NCBI GenBank assembly: GCA_949752745.1
Contig: OX457027.1
Span: 85,361,936 to 85,425,935 of the forward strand
Length of the DNA: 64,000 nt
Source of the DNA: Protula sp. h YS-2021
Lineage: Eukaryota; Annelida; Polychaeta; Sabellida; Serpulidae
Direction: 5' to 3'
Positions 44,856-56,621 of the stretch are shown here, one piece after another. Both the position numbers and the translations under genes were made by a program. The notes under the pieces were generated by a model, which worked only from the letters and a program-made list of their open reading frames with translations, ran no database searches and was not told where the DNA came from. How positions within the stretch are numbered: position 1 is the first letter of the stretch; each line of letters starts with the position of its first letter.

Positions 44856-46140
44856 CGTCAGACCATGATCATGTAAAGAGACTGTACCGCGGTGCTGCTC
44901 ACAGAAAGTGTGATTTACAATTTCATGTGACGAAAAACAGTCAGGTTCAGGATGATAAATTTATCACACCGGTTGCATTTCACAGTTTACGGGGCTACGA
45001 CAACCATTTCATTATGGAGTTTAAGGAAAGTAACTACGCGTTATTTCAAACACCACTGAATGATATATCTCCTGTTCATTAGATTATTCAGGGTTCATTG
45101 ATTCTTTTAAGAGACCATCATGATTTCTACCTAAAAACAGATGTCATGTTAATGGCATTGAAAATTGTTGTGAAAATTTAAAGTATTGAAAAATGTCGAC
45201 AATTGTGTTTAACCACTGACAAATTGGATCTAGCACATTAATGTATAGTGTCGGCCTTCCATGAGAGGCTATGCTTCGACATCCAAATGCCGTACTATCT
45301 GTTATCAATGACATTGATATATATCAAATGGCAGAGCAAGGCATCTGTGGTACCTTTAACTGAAAGTACGCCAGTTAAAAGAAACAACAAATATATAAAT
45401 ACTTTCACCCAACCAGACAACTACTTTATGTATCTGAATGTGGATAAAGTATATACGGTTGAGCAACGAGTCAGTGCCGTCCGGAAGGAAATTTTAAATA
45501 GGTAGAAGACTTAGATTCTATTGATGTCATGGATATTAAAAAAAATGCTGATGCAGGTTATGCATTGGAAGTGCACTTAGAATATCGAGATCACCTTTGT
45601 GCTCTTTACAGTGGCTGTACAGCGACGATGTGTTGAAGAACAGGAATGGTCTCCTTGCAGTGAAAAATTAAATAACGATTAAACTTGAAGGGAAAACCAT
45701 GTGAGAAACTGATCCCTACTCTGTATCCCAAAACAAGTTGTGTTGTACATTACCGGAATTTGCACCAGTCTTTATTATTAGGTTTGACATTGACAAAAAT
45801 CCATTGATTCGTTATGTTCAGACAAAGTAAATAGTTAGAGCCGTACATTACACTGAATAAGGAAAAGCATAAAGAACTCAAAAATCCATTTGAGAAGGAT
45901 TCTACGAATTCATTGACAATCCCATCTTGGAACGGAATGGGCAATGTTCAGGAACGCATTAAATTAGAAGGTGCTTTTCAAAAGCAACATTCTCTTAATT
46001 CAAAACTTCTAACGAGCATTTAGCTGCAGTACATTTGAAACAGGCTGAAATTCTATTGAATAAAACGATTTATGTAGGATTCAGCATCTTAGATCTAAGA
46101 AAAGCGTTAATGTATGACTTTCATTATCGTTGTTAGGAAA
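44856..46140 (+). pseudogene. Second decayed type-B DNA polymerase (Polinton-like), exonuclease to palm
   Basis: Conserved blocks in order across several frames: DHDHVKRLYRGAAH and FHSLRGYDNHFIMEF (exonuclease II, Gly-Tyr-Asp kept) near 44860-45020; FYLKTDVMLMALKI (exonuclease III, Tyr and Asp kept) near 45126-45168; IDIYQMAEQGICG near 45315; EDLDSIDVMDIKKNADAGYA and LEVHLEYRDHLC near 45508-45600; VVHYRNLHQSLLLGLTL near 45740; and IYVGFSILDLRKALMYDFHY near 46070-46127. The last precedes the polymerase active-site loop, which I could not find, so the relic appears truncated there. Many stops. The family assignment is by recognition of these blocks. It differs in which half survives from the relic at 17.2-18.3 kb. 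Confidence 0.72.
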
Positions 46141-46689
46141 AACGAAGTTAAAAATCGTTATTAGGAAAAATGAAGAATAGTCTTTATTTGTGTAGTAGTT
46201 GTTGGAAAACTGATACCGTGCGTCATCAGCTGTGTGAAGATGAGCTAAAATCAACCATAACAAACATTACTATCTTGGTTCTGGATGTTAGTGATAGATT
46301 TCTTGTCCTTCAGTGATTTGGATAGTGGAATTTAACTGTCGGATAAAATATGGTCGTACACTGTTGTATATATTGCACATTTTACACTTCTTCAAGGTTT
46401 CATCGCTATCTTTTCTCTTCAAATTCTTTAAACGTTACGTGCTATATTTGAGGCTGGAGGCCTATTCTAGTTTTACTGCTCTGATATATGTGTTCTTTTA
46501 TTACATACTGATCTGTGAACAACAGACGCTTAAACAGTAAGAGTTGTCATTAATCACAATTCATTTTAACAATACTTAACTAATACTTAACTAACAACAC
46601 TTAGCTGAAGTGAATCATAATTCATTTTTAACACTTAAGTAACAGCACATAACTGACATGGATAACAATATTCATCATTTATTAAATCA

Positions 46690-46960
46690 ATGGTTTATAA
46701 CGATCATAAGTCGTATGTTTACAATAAAATCACTTTCACTGTTTCTAAGTACTTCTAGAATGTCTTCTACACTTACACCTCGAGCTTGTTGTAAAATAGA
46801 ATGCATACAGTAAAATCCACATGCATTTGACAACAGTATCCCATTCATTACAAAGTTCTTTCTTAGAAGCTGAACTGGGCATTAACTGTGGGTGATATAC
46901 CATATGAATAAAAATACTCTTTGTTTTCCACAGGCAACCAGTTTTACCCGTGGTGTGGCT
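46690..46960 (-). pseudogene. Adenain-like cysteine protease remnant
   Basis: On the minus strand: VENKEYFYSYGISPTV, then after a one-base shift KNFVMNGILLSNACGFYC and MHSILQQARGVSVEDILEVL, then RNSESDFIVN. The layout (an E-Y-F-x-S-Y-G turn, then Cys-Gly-x-Tyr-Cys about 30 residues on, then a helix ending in D-F-I-V) matches the C-terminal half of the adenovirus-type/Ulp1-like protease that Polintons carry as a capsid maturase. The usual Asp of the turn is Tyr here. It converges on the type-B polymerase relic at 44.9-46.1 kb, about 550 bases away, consistent with both being parts of one dead element. Confidence 0.55.
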
Positions 46961-48300
46961 TTAGCCCAAAACTTAAGTCAATGATAGACTTCACGTTGTG
47001 TTTTCTTGGCTTATTTAGTTTGGGGTGCTGTTGCGGTGACATCTCAAACCCAGACTGAAATCGTCGGGTTTCAGAGCTATTATTTTATAACCGTAATTAT
47101 CACATGGTGATGAGGTCATGAACCTGGGTTTCCCCACGTCATCGCAAAGAGAACAAGTTACAGGCTACAGGCTATCGGAGGTCGGTTTTAATTAGATACT
47201 TGATTACAAATCTCCCAGTCTAAGATATAAGATACTTTCTATGAGTTACATTCAATTATGAGTTATACAATGTGTACATTATTTCCTTTCATTAATAATT
47301 TTTATATTCAATACTCATCGACAAGTGAATTAAATGTCTCCGAGTGGTTAAGGTAAGAAACCTTCAACCACTACTATCGGCTAATGAGAATTGGAAAGAA
47401 TGTAACCGAGTGGTTAAGGTGAGAAACACCTCTTGCAAAGATACATAAATCTACATATTCTGCAGGCAATTATCTCATGCAAGAGAACTTGTCATTTGAT
47501 CATTCATCATCAATTTTGTGCAAAAGTCAAAAGTCAAACAACTTGGAAATAATTACATGGCAATAACATTATCATAAAAAATACTCGTTATAATAAATAA
47601 AGTGTCTTTCCTGTCTTCTTGAAATAGCCAGTGTGATCGTGCAAACCTGACCACAGGTTCGTCATTGTCTTGGGTAACAATTTCAACACTGTGTTCCAAA
47701 TCTCCGTGTTCAGTTACGTTGCATGCCTGTCAACGTTCGCGCAACGGTTAACCATTATTCATAATCCGATAACCAGCACAGTAACATTTATAACATAATA
47801 CAATTTTGTACAGACAACATGTTAAACTTATTACTGAAGTAATCGCAACACATGTACCCAGTGATCTCTTGAGCCAGGATGAGTCTTTAGGCATCAAAGT
47901 TTTCTTGAGGTATTTTTAAATTGTGTTTCGAAATGACTGAACTGGACATCTGAAATTTTATTTAATTGCCATTGGCTTGCATGAAAAATTCATTTCATTG
48001 CATAATTTCGTAAGACACTTCGAACTTTCCAAATATTGGGAGATAATTCATCGATGGAAATATCTGATTCAGTTTGAAGTTGCGTTTTGAAATCGTAGTT
48101 TGCAACTGTTATTTAAACTGAGAGTAGAAATTCTAGCTTATTTATTAATCTAATGATGCACATTGTATTTCCATTTCGAATTGAAATGGGGAAGAAATTA
48201 CCCATTTGCCATAACCTTCAAATCTTAATATCAGTAGATGCAAAGATATAGGCTTGGCTCTGCAATATTGTTCCATTTTGCTTTCATCACACAGGTGTAA
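46961..48300. other. Mostly unassigned; possible further element remnants
   Basis: On the minus strand about 47745-47620 reads HGDLEHSVEIVTQDNDEPVV and FARSHWLFQEDR, which looks like degraded coding DNA but matches nothing I know. Two tRNA-Ser-like A-box phrases (CCGAGTGGTTAAGGT) at about 47340 and 47406 have no cloverleaf. Confidence 0.35.
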
Positions 48301-48304
48301 TAGA

Positions 48305-48620
48305 ACTAGACTAGAACTGTCGCTACCGAGTGGTGAAAATTTCATTGGGGGTCACTAAAATACGATTCTGAACTCTTAACCTCTTACATATCGTCTTTTA
48401 GGCCCAAAGGGTCGAAAATAAGCTCATCATCGCTCTATCTCTAACCGTTTTCAACATAACGGTGCACTTCCGGTTTTTTATTTTGACCATGTCCGAGGAG
48501 GTCAAAGTTACCGTTTACATATAGTCTTTTTGGCCCAAGGGTCGAAAATAAGCGTTCTCGAGATAAAGACCCACTTCCGGTTTTTAACTTTGACCATGGT
48601 CGAGAAGGTCAGCGAGAGGT
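48305..48620 (+). repeat. Dispersed repeat with two satellite-related modules
   Basis: It starts AACTAGACTAGAACTGTCGC then TACCGAGTGGTGAAAATTTC, and carries GGGTCGAAAATAAGC at about 48409 and 48539, 130 bases apart. The first is followed by CGCTCTATCTCTAACCGTTT. The same element lies inverted at about 57020-57405. Confidence 0.85.
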
Positions 48621-49999
48621 TTTAAAAATTCATGATACAATAATGCTTGTATGTTTCTCACGTTATATGGCAGAGTCATGCCTTGTATTTACTTTCAATT
48701 TGTTTGAAAATAGGAATAAGTTCAGATGGTGCGAAAAAAACTAGTTGGAAGATCACATTGAACACACGTCTGTAGTTGTGAGAGAACTTTTAACAATGTT
48801 TCTTTGGTTTTTGTTATTGTGTTTGTGATTGCATGAAAAACCTGAATAAGTTACCAATTATTTCCAAATAGGTAAGCTCTGGTAAAATATTAATAAAATA
48901 ATTTCATCAATTGAAAAAAAAAATTTTCCATTTCTTCGTGAATAGATTTTGTGACATTTTTGAGGCTCATAATTATATCTCGATTTCCTTAACTTGGATA
49001 TGAATTGTGTGCAAGATAGATAAACATTTATCTAAGACATGACCTAAATTAGTTAGCGCTTGTCGCAATGGAAAACATGAAGCTAAGAATACATCCCCCA
49101 AAAGGAGTAAACCTCTCTTTTCGCATTTTTCCTACATGTTTAAAGAAACGTTCACAGCACGTAAATCAATGAATTTAGTTAAAATCCCATGAAATTTGTT
49201 ATCAGAATTCGATGATTCTTGGCTAATGACTTTTCTGACGTCATCATGGATAACATTCATTTGATGATTAAAATCGCTTTATATTTCATTACTTTCGATG
49301 GAGTAGTAAAACGATGTTTTGAAAGGTTGTATAAATGTTTCACTTTCGTTTCGAATAACGTTTATTTGCTGTTCGTACTGTTCAAGTTCGATAGTAAGCG
49401 TCACAATCCACGTGCTGCATTATACGTACAGTGGTTCGCGCTGAAGTAAAGTAAACACCACGTTGGCCAGTAACTAACTAGGCAGTATCAAGAAGGCTAA
49501 TACGAAGACACTTATTCTGTAAACAGAACATCGATAAATTCATTAACGTTTCACGAGTAACATAATTACACGTTCTCAAACCATCAAAATGAATAAGACC
49601 AATCATGGCCTTGTGTGAAAGGTGGTTATTTTGTTAAGACTAAATAGCCATTTTGTCATAATAAAATTAGCCCTAAACTTGAGCATAATGTGTCCTTACA
49701 TGACCTATTCGTTGCCGTTTTATGGCTTCGTTTTCGTAACACGCTAAATTATCATCAAACTTTCTTTTATCGTATGATTTCAGGTTATAACTATATGTAG
49801 GAACATCATTGTTGTGAGCAAATTATTTTCCTCCCTTTCAATGGTTTCCATTTCACTTAATGAAGGCCGTTTTCTTTTTCCTTGGGATACAAAGGTCACA
49901 CGGTTCTTTAATGTAGGCACTTAAAGTTAATTTGGTGTCAGAAGTTAATAATGTTTCGTGACGCGGTGGCTGAATGTTTTGCGTTTGCGTTCTTCGAAA
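48621..49999. other. No gene recognised
   Basis: AT-rich DNA. The frame at 49219-49449 has no recognisable domain. The 3' end of the second Gypsy relic could reach into the right side. Confidence 0.5.
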
Positions 50000-50029
50000 T
50001 CAACGCGTTCCGTAACGTTGCCTGGGTGT

Positions 50030-50740
50030 CCTGAACTTCACGGCTTCACGGCTCTTAAGTTTTCTGAATGCACAATCCTATCCCATCCAGTGAACTGGTC
50101 TCTAATTCTATAATTTACCCGTCCAGTGCGCTCTACTATTCGGTGAAATGGCTTCCACCTTAATGAAAGTTTGGGCATTCTTCAGCTCTATGAGACCTCT
50201 CTGAATAGAAAATAGGGCTCCTACTTCGAAGTCTGGTAAAACTGCGCTACATCCTAACCTCGTTTTATTATTTTCGCGAGAGTCGTATGTGTTCTTTCGC
50301 CTTCACAAGCTAAATGTAGCATTTCCATCATGAATGGCAGATAATCTTTTCCCCAAAATAAATTTTAGTTTTGCCCATGGGCAACCCACTATACCCACGA
50401 TAAGCTAGGAAAAGGGGGTAAAAGTGTGATGTTACTAACTGACATTTGGTAAACCATCAGAAGTGTTGGCAAGAATTTTGGCCAGTCAAGGTGTTTTAGG
50501 ATAGCGTTCTACTTTTCCGTTCGAAGCCGCGTGACCTTCATATGTGAGCGTTCAAACGTTTCATCAGTAACTCGATGACTGCGTTGACGTATTCAGTACC
50601 ATTGTCACTAAGTATACTCTTAGTCAACGTGGGCAGTAATGAGGGGACCGTTTCCGCTGACTTGTCACGGAGAGCATAGCACTCTGGCCAACAACTAAAA
50701 TGGTCAATAACGGTCACAATATAATATGAACCGCAATCTA
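50030..50740 (-). pseudogene. Retrotransposon integrase remnant (DDE core and C-terminus)
   Basis: Two catalytic Asp regions are visible: TVIDHFSCWPE and ILSDNGTEYVN. The third (Glu) region survives as NGKVER-like sequence in another frame near 50520. The C-terminal RIVERTGRVNYRIRDQ follows. The frame is broken several times. Confidence 0.65.
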
Positions 50741-51955
50741 CCTCAATAAACGGTCGGGAAGTCTATTCCCATCACAACATATGTGGAACAACCTTTCCAC
50801 ATATGCCTGGCTTTACACAGTGTGCAATTTTGAATTAAATTTACCGTGTATCTAAAACAATTTTGTGCAAAATCTGCTTCTGATTTTATCGTTTGCACCG
50901 TCCTGAATGTCCTCCTCCAAATTCACTTGTGTAAGTTTCTTCCAAGATTTCATTTTCAAAGCATTCGGGGATTATTATTTGTCTAATGACATGAATTCTT
51001 CAAAGAATTTCGAATTCGTCTCTTGTTCTAAGCTTCTTAGAATTTCAAACATTTGAAAATCACCTGATTGCATTTTTTCAATTTTTTGCAGAAAGATTGT
51101 CTCTTACGACGCCGAAAATTACGTTTATGTTTTCTCTAAATTTCTTCATCTTTTAATTTAGATGGAGGTAATTCTGAACTATCAATGACGTTGATAAAAT
51201 AATACTCAGGTGTAATCTCAATTTCATAATTATTTAGTAAATAAGAAACCAGATTTAAAAACCAGAACACACTAAGCACTTGTAAGCGTTTTATGATCCC
51301 TCCCTAGCATGGGCCATTGTGAAAAAGACAATCTATAAGAACACTGTTTTATGGGTGGACTGTCTCCTGCATCTAATTTGACCTCACCCAAATAGGTTGT
51401 CCATAAATCGGTATCACTTTGTGCAAAAATGTAATCATAATTAACTAAAAGTTTCTCACATTTTGATCTGATTTCAGGATTTAGTTCAACATTGTTTTTA
51501 ATTTGGGTTGTACTGTCGAACTGATCTGCGACATTAGCCTGATTGTTGCTTTGTGTGTTATCATAACATTGGGTTGCGTTTACGTGATGTGTTGACCCTG
51601 TGATGTGAGGTGTTGATCCCTTGCTTGTGTGGATGTCAGATGAGTCATTTTCACTCGATGTTTTATTATTTGAGTGTAATATGTCTTTGTCCTCTGCAGT
51701 TTCAATGAATGCGAGTGGTTAACATTTCCTGACTCTAAACCTATTCGCTAAAAATTGGAATGATTAAGTTTTTACTCTCTTTGCCTTAGACCAATGTGGA
51801 TATTAATCCTGGTCGATCCAATAAAGGATGTGAGGTTTCCAAAGGTGTTACGAGACAATTAACCTTTATCTTCTTGTTCATATCAATTTTACAATTACAA
51901 CTGACCTCGGTTCGGTAAAACCCTTGTTTTATGATTGCTAATTCAAGTTTATTAT

Positions 51956-52189
51956 TTAATTTATTTTCACCCCATAAAGTACAACTTGATTACTTATTTC
52001 TATTTTTTTCTTTTTGAAATTCAGATTTGCTTTATGAGATGTTAAAATATCCATACCAATCGCAGCCAAATAATTTGCGTTGTCGACAGCATTAAATGAA
52101 TGTTCTAAACTTTTACGATACATAAAGAATTTAACAATCGCAGTTTTCAGAATTCGGGGGAATGCCTTGTTACACCGTGCAATTTTCAC
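51956..52189 (-). pseudogene. Retroviral-type protease remnant
   Basis: A 77-codon frame whose end, ANYLAAIGMDILTSHKANLN then FKKKKIEI, is the C-terminal hairpin region of a Gypsy aspartic protease. The active-site Asp-Thr/Ser-Gly is not in the surviving frame. Confidence 0.55.
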
Positions 52190-52722
52190 GTAATATATTT
52201 AACCAGTATTTAACCAATCATATTATAATAGGTATTCAAAAGTTTGAATAGAGCATGAACCATTTCATGACTAGTTCTTTTACTTCAGAAAGCCAACCGA
52301 TTTCTGTTTTGTAATAGCTTCGTCCACATTAAACCTTAGGTAAGGAAGACTAAGTTCTTCACATTCATCCTTAATTCATAGAAAAAGAACATCTATAGAA
52401 ATTGCAGCGTGTACACTTGAAAATTTGTGGTCAAATTCTTTCCCCATCGAGTCACACGAAGGTGAAAAAACATTCATACCATTCCTTTTATATTTTCTCC
52501 ACAGCTCTGTCTAACTCTTAATGGATGTGCCATGGTACCGCTTGTTTACCCCTATCCCTGACACAGGCCTGTGGTGGGTGAAACTGGAACTTGATTTGTT
52601 AAGAAGTTGATGGGTCAATGGCATCAATTTCGCTTAAAACATCATTTTATTTTAAACAGTAAAAAAAATAAAGCCCTGTCTAATCAACATATTTTCTTAC
52701 CAACTTTTACCGTAAGCCCTTT

Positions 52723-52732
52723 GACACACACG

Positions 52733-52762
<30 letters not shown>
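52723..52762. repeat. (CA)n microsatellite
   Basis: About 40 bases of CA with two single-base interruptions. Confidence 0.95.
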
Positions 52763-52763
<1 letters not shown>

Positions 52764-53527
52764 GCAAGTCATAAGAGATTGTTGGAGGGATGAGCCCTGA
52801 TGCAGATGAGTATAGGAATGCGGTTCCGGCACCAGCAAACACTCCTCCTACAAGCCTTCGAAATAGGAGAGTATAGAGAAGCATTCTTCTTCCACCTTCT
52901 CCTATGGTACACCCTACTCTGCAAGAAGGAAATGAAGGAGTACCCGCACTGGACAAACACGTGATTGGATCAGTATGCAGTACGCTATTGTCAACTGACT
53001 TGAGAGTTCTCTGTCTGCCTGACTCCTGATAAAACCGGCCATCAGAGCTCTGTCAGAATCTTCTCCAATGCTGCCTTTTCTTCACGCACCATTTTCTCTA
53101 ACACCCATAGACTTCAATTTTCCTCTATATAGCTCACATGGTTCTCCCTCTCTCAAGCCACCCTCTCCTTCACTCTGTCCTCCATCATCTTCTCTAACCT
53201 GATCAACAAAACTATTGATTCTTATTGACGTTACGTCAGTGTGCTATGATTGTTCTGGAATGAGTAAAAAATATGTTTCAAGGTAAACCAAATCTCCCCT
53301 CTCCCTCTTTCTAATTTGATTCGCCTGTATAACTGCAATACGATTGGTTTCTATTTTATATTCAACTTTTAAAAATCTGTTAGAATGAGATAAAAAATAT
53401 AATAAATGGCGTGCGTGTATGGGTGAAAAATGACATTTGAAACTAATCTTGTATGAGTGTTATAGAAGGGGAAGGATAGGAAACTGAAAAATAAGGAGAG
53501 TGAAAGCCAGAAAATGGGTGAGTGACT

Positions 53528-53559
<32 letters not shown>

Positions 53560-53565
53560 GAGAGA
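53528..53565. repeat. (GA)n microsatellite
   Basis: About 38 bases of GA with one T interruption. Confidence 0.95.
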
Positions 53566-54361
53566 AGATTCGGAAGCAAATTTTTAATTATTATTATTTC
53601 CTAAGATATCGCTTTGCTTATGGTTTTATATTTTAGTAACATAAGAAGTTCAAAAGAATAAGATCGGAGCTATAAGGCCGCTCGGAGAAAAACTAATTGC
53701 AATAATGTTAAAAACAATGCTACCAAGTCCGGCGTTCTGAAAAAATTTGCACTCTGAAACACGGAATCATACCTTTATGTGTTTTTTATGCTCAAACCTT
53801 TTTCTCTCATGTTAAAACACATTTGCTCATTTCTTAAAAGAGCCTAAGATGTTCTTGTTTCGCTGCTAAAAGTAACATTTCTTCATTGCTTATAGCAATT
53901 TATATGTGGTACTTATAGTATATAGTATTCCTCCATTGTTAAGTTGTGGCCTGCATGCTTGAAGGGATGGCGATTGAAATATTCCGTATTTTTCAGTATG
54001 GAAATAGCAGCGTTGACTAACCATTTTGAAGAATGCCTAATTACACTTGGGGATTTGCCAAATCCCCTAGTGTATTGAATTTGTACGAAAATTTTAGCCG
54101 CAGTTGTGGCATGATTTATTTTTCGTTTTTTTGCGTTTGTCTGTGGAACTAGTCAGAAGCCGTTAGGGCTAAAGAGATGAAATTTGGATATGATAAACTT
54201 CCGTATGTCTAGTTGATTCCCCAGTATTTTTTAAACTTCGCTTAATTTTTCAATTAAAAACATACCGATAGCTCCAACCTCTGCAAATGAGCACTGAAGG
54301 CTCTGTGTGTAGATCCTCAGTGATGATGAAGTCATCCTAGATGCTTTCTGCGCTTTAATCA

Positions 54362-54907
54362 TCATAGCTTCTCCGACTCCCGCGCCCACGGGAATGGCTT
54401 CCCAATCCCGCGTCTATACGCAAGCGACTCCAATACAATTGCGGTGGGCCCTTGACGTCTTCGTAGAATATGCACTGAATACCAAGGGGCTTTATTTGCC
54501 CCAGCTTGGGTATATATCATTAGCAAGAGCCAGTTGGAGGCTCGTTCAGCCTGATCTCTAGCCTCTCGTGACATAAAGTTTCTTTCTTTGCCGTTTAAGC
54601 CTATAGTTCGCATGGCTCGGTACGCTGATCCTCCCACGAAACCTCTGCATCCGATCTCAATGGCAAAACACCACGATTTCCACTCTTTGCAACTGTTCTT
54701 CAGGTCCTCGTACTTTGCAGCCTTTTGTTCTTGAGATTCATGCATGCGTTCCTCCCACGACACGGTCAGTTTGATCATTATGAAAGACTTCGTGCCTTTG
54801 GAGGTAATGATGACTTCGGGCCGCTGTCTCGTGACCAGTGTCTCATGCAGGAATACTAATCTCTTTCCCAGGTCAGCTTGGAGCTCCCAGTCACGGGCCG
54901 TTGCCAA
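54362..54907 (-). pseudogene. R2-like LINE C-terminal endonuclease-like domain
   Basis: 181 codons, the longest unbroken frame of this element: RDWELQADLGKRLVFLHETL, RPEVIITSKGTK, SWEERMHESQEQKAAKYEDL, IEIGCRGFVGGSAYRAMRTI. The residue pattern resembles the restriction-like nuclease fold (P-E/D, then an acidic-x-K-type strand, then a conserved Lys/Tyr helix), although the second catalytic position reads IKLT. This assignment is inferred from position and pattern. Confidence 0.65.
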
Positions 54908-55830
54908 AATACCACTCGGTCTTTCTTGCTTAACAACTTTCGCCTGTTGGCTAGCTTTTATAAACGCTCTGTTGTTGATCTGATGCGTTGTGGCTCTATT
55001 TGCAACTGCGCATTTTTTTCTGTAGGTTTACGGCTATTGTCTCTAATACTTTGTCGTGTCTCCACGTGTATCTTTGTTGGGGGAGGGCTATGCTACATGC
55101 TGAAAATATGTGTTCCATGTTACAGCGTTTACCACACAGGCGACAACTGGGGTCATCAGTAATCCCCAGGTCACCTTGTTTGTCTGTGTTGGCAGCAAGT
55201 CGTACGTTGATCTTAGTATGAAACGGATTCGAAGAGACTCAATCTTCCACAGCGTAGGCCACTTAAGTTCTCTTGGTTCGACCGTGTCCCACTTCATCCA
55301 GGCACCCTGATGTCGCATAGAGATTGATTTGGTCAGTCTCACTTCGTTTTCTATTCTTCTTATCTCGCCACATATCTACGTTCTTTGCGACTGGTCGTTC
55401 CCGCCCTCGAACTGCTCTTATCGAGCCGCGCCGAACCCCAGTCCTTGTTTTCCAACACACTTTGTTCCAACTAAGTCTTTATGTCGTAGTGTCTTCTTTT
55501 GCAGTGCGGGTGTTCCATTTTCTGCCTGTTCTAAGCTCCATACCTCTTCCGCGCACGTCCTGGGATTTGTCAAGGGTAATTCTGTGTCCTTGTCTTTAAG
55601 ACCTTGAACTCTTCCACCAGCGGTGTAAATGGGAAGTGAAGTTTTGTGATTTTTCCATACAGACCGATGCTGGTGACAGATCTAGAGATACCAAGCCAGC
55701 TCCCCAGTCTGCCGCTAATTTTCCTCTCCATCGTTTCCACTACAGATACTGACACTTCATAGACTGTGAGCGGCCGGGCTATTCCACACACAATGCCTTT
55801 CACTTTCCTGGTAAGTCGCTCCTTTCAATT

Positions 55831-56148
55831 TTAGTCAGCCAGGCTTCTAGTTGGGTCAGCGTTTCTCGTACGTACGCGATCTTTAAGTAATTCGTCAAAC
55901 TTCTTCCCCAGGTACTTTATTGGTTTTACCACGACCGTTGGAATTAAGTCTCCCCCGACACGAAACCGGCAATTGTTATCTGTCTGATCACGACACAAGA
56001 CAAGGCTTCTTAATTTTTTAGCATTGAAGTACATTTTTGCCAAGTTCATGATGTTTTCTAGTTCTGCCAGTGTCCACCGTGCTCCGGCTGGGTGAAAGGT
56101 CGATACCGTCATGTCATCCATAAACGCTTGATTGGTTTGTTTCCTCAT
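55831..56148 (-). pseudogene. R2-like LINE reverse transcriptase, motif C fragment
   Basis: Begins MRKQTNQAFMDDMTVSTF: the catalytic DD pair is intact. It continues through the palm-thumb junction PTVVVKPIKYLGKKFDELLK. Confidence 0.8.
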
Positions 56149-56219
56149 CGACTTTTATCTTGGTCCTTTACTTCGTTCAGAGGACTTGACCATGAGGTTG
56201 ACTGCTCTTGCGAACAGAA

Positions 56220-56621
56220 TCACCGAGATTGTCTCCAGTGATAATTCCCTTTTGCAGCTGAATCCACTTTTTTACTCCAGAAGTGCACGAAAATCGCAAG
56301 TAAAAAGGCTTCGTAATATTTGTTGAGGAGAGAACGTACTTTCTGAGGAACGTGGTATCGTGTGAGCGTTTCCTCTGCGACTTTGTGCGGAATCAAGCCG
56401 TATGCGTTTGGCACGTCCAGCCATACTATTGCTATGTGTCCCTTCTCTGCTTTGCCTTCTTTGATTGCTTGTGTGAGCATTGTCGTGTACTCGAGGCACA
56501 CGGACACGTTTGGTACTCCACCTTTTTGAACTCTTATGTCCAGGTATTCCTTATCGAGAATAAACCCCGTGAGTCGTTTGGATAGAATGGCGAAGAAAAT
56601 TTTGCATTCGACACTCAGCAA
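56220..56621 (-). pseudogene. R2-like LINE reverse transcriptase, fingers-palm fragment
   Basis: 133 codons including VQKGGVPNVSVCLEYTTMLT and IVWLDVPNAYGLIPHK. The catalytic Asp of motif A is present. Confidence 0.8.

Larger units (their letters stand above)
50000..52200 (-). mobile_element. Second decayed Gypsy-type retrotransposon (pol)
   Basis: Minus-strand order: protease end (52189-51956, with AIGMDILTSHKANLNF), start of reverse transcriptase (about 51480-51290, with YIFAQSDTDLWTTYLGEVKL and DAGDSPPIKQCSYRL), then integrase core (about 50735-50560, with VIDHFSCWPECYALRDKSAE and ILSDNGTEYVNAVIELL) and integrase C-terminus (about 50145-50040, with RIVERTGRVNYRIRDQFTGW and DRIVHSENLRAV). 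The catalytic part of RT and RNase H are missing between about 51.2 and 50.95 kb, so an internal deletion occurred. Frameshifts and stops throughout. No LTR pair found. Confidence 0.72.
52201..54355. other. No gene recognised; simple repeats
   Basis: Contains a CA tract and a GA tract (listed separately), a pyrimidine-rich stretch at about 53080-53200, and a hairpin GGGGATTTG-CCAAATCCCC near 54049-54067 that may mark a repeat end. Confidence 0.5.

Noticed and set aside
47335..47430. Two CCGAGTGGTTAAGGT phrases resembling tRNA-Ser/Leu D arms
   Set aside because: No T arm, anticodon arm or acceptor pairing follows at the right distance. At most SINE debris.
49931..49945. TTTGGTGTCAGAAGT, reminiscent of a retroelement primer-binding site
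   Set aside because: It is on the plus strand, whereas the adjacent Gypsy relic is on the minus strand with its 5' end on the other side. No LTR adjoins it.
52684..52956. 90-codon minus frame ending in a (CV)n tract
   Set aside because: Partly a CA microsatellite, and the remainder has no recognisable domain.
54744..55607. Plus-strand open frames over 54.7-55.6 kb
   Set aside because: Shadows of the minus-strand LINE; they show no domain, while the minus frames do.
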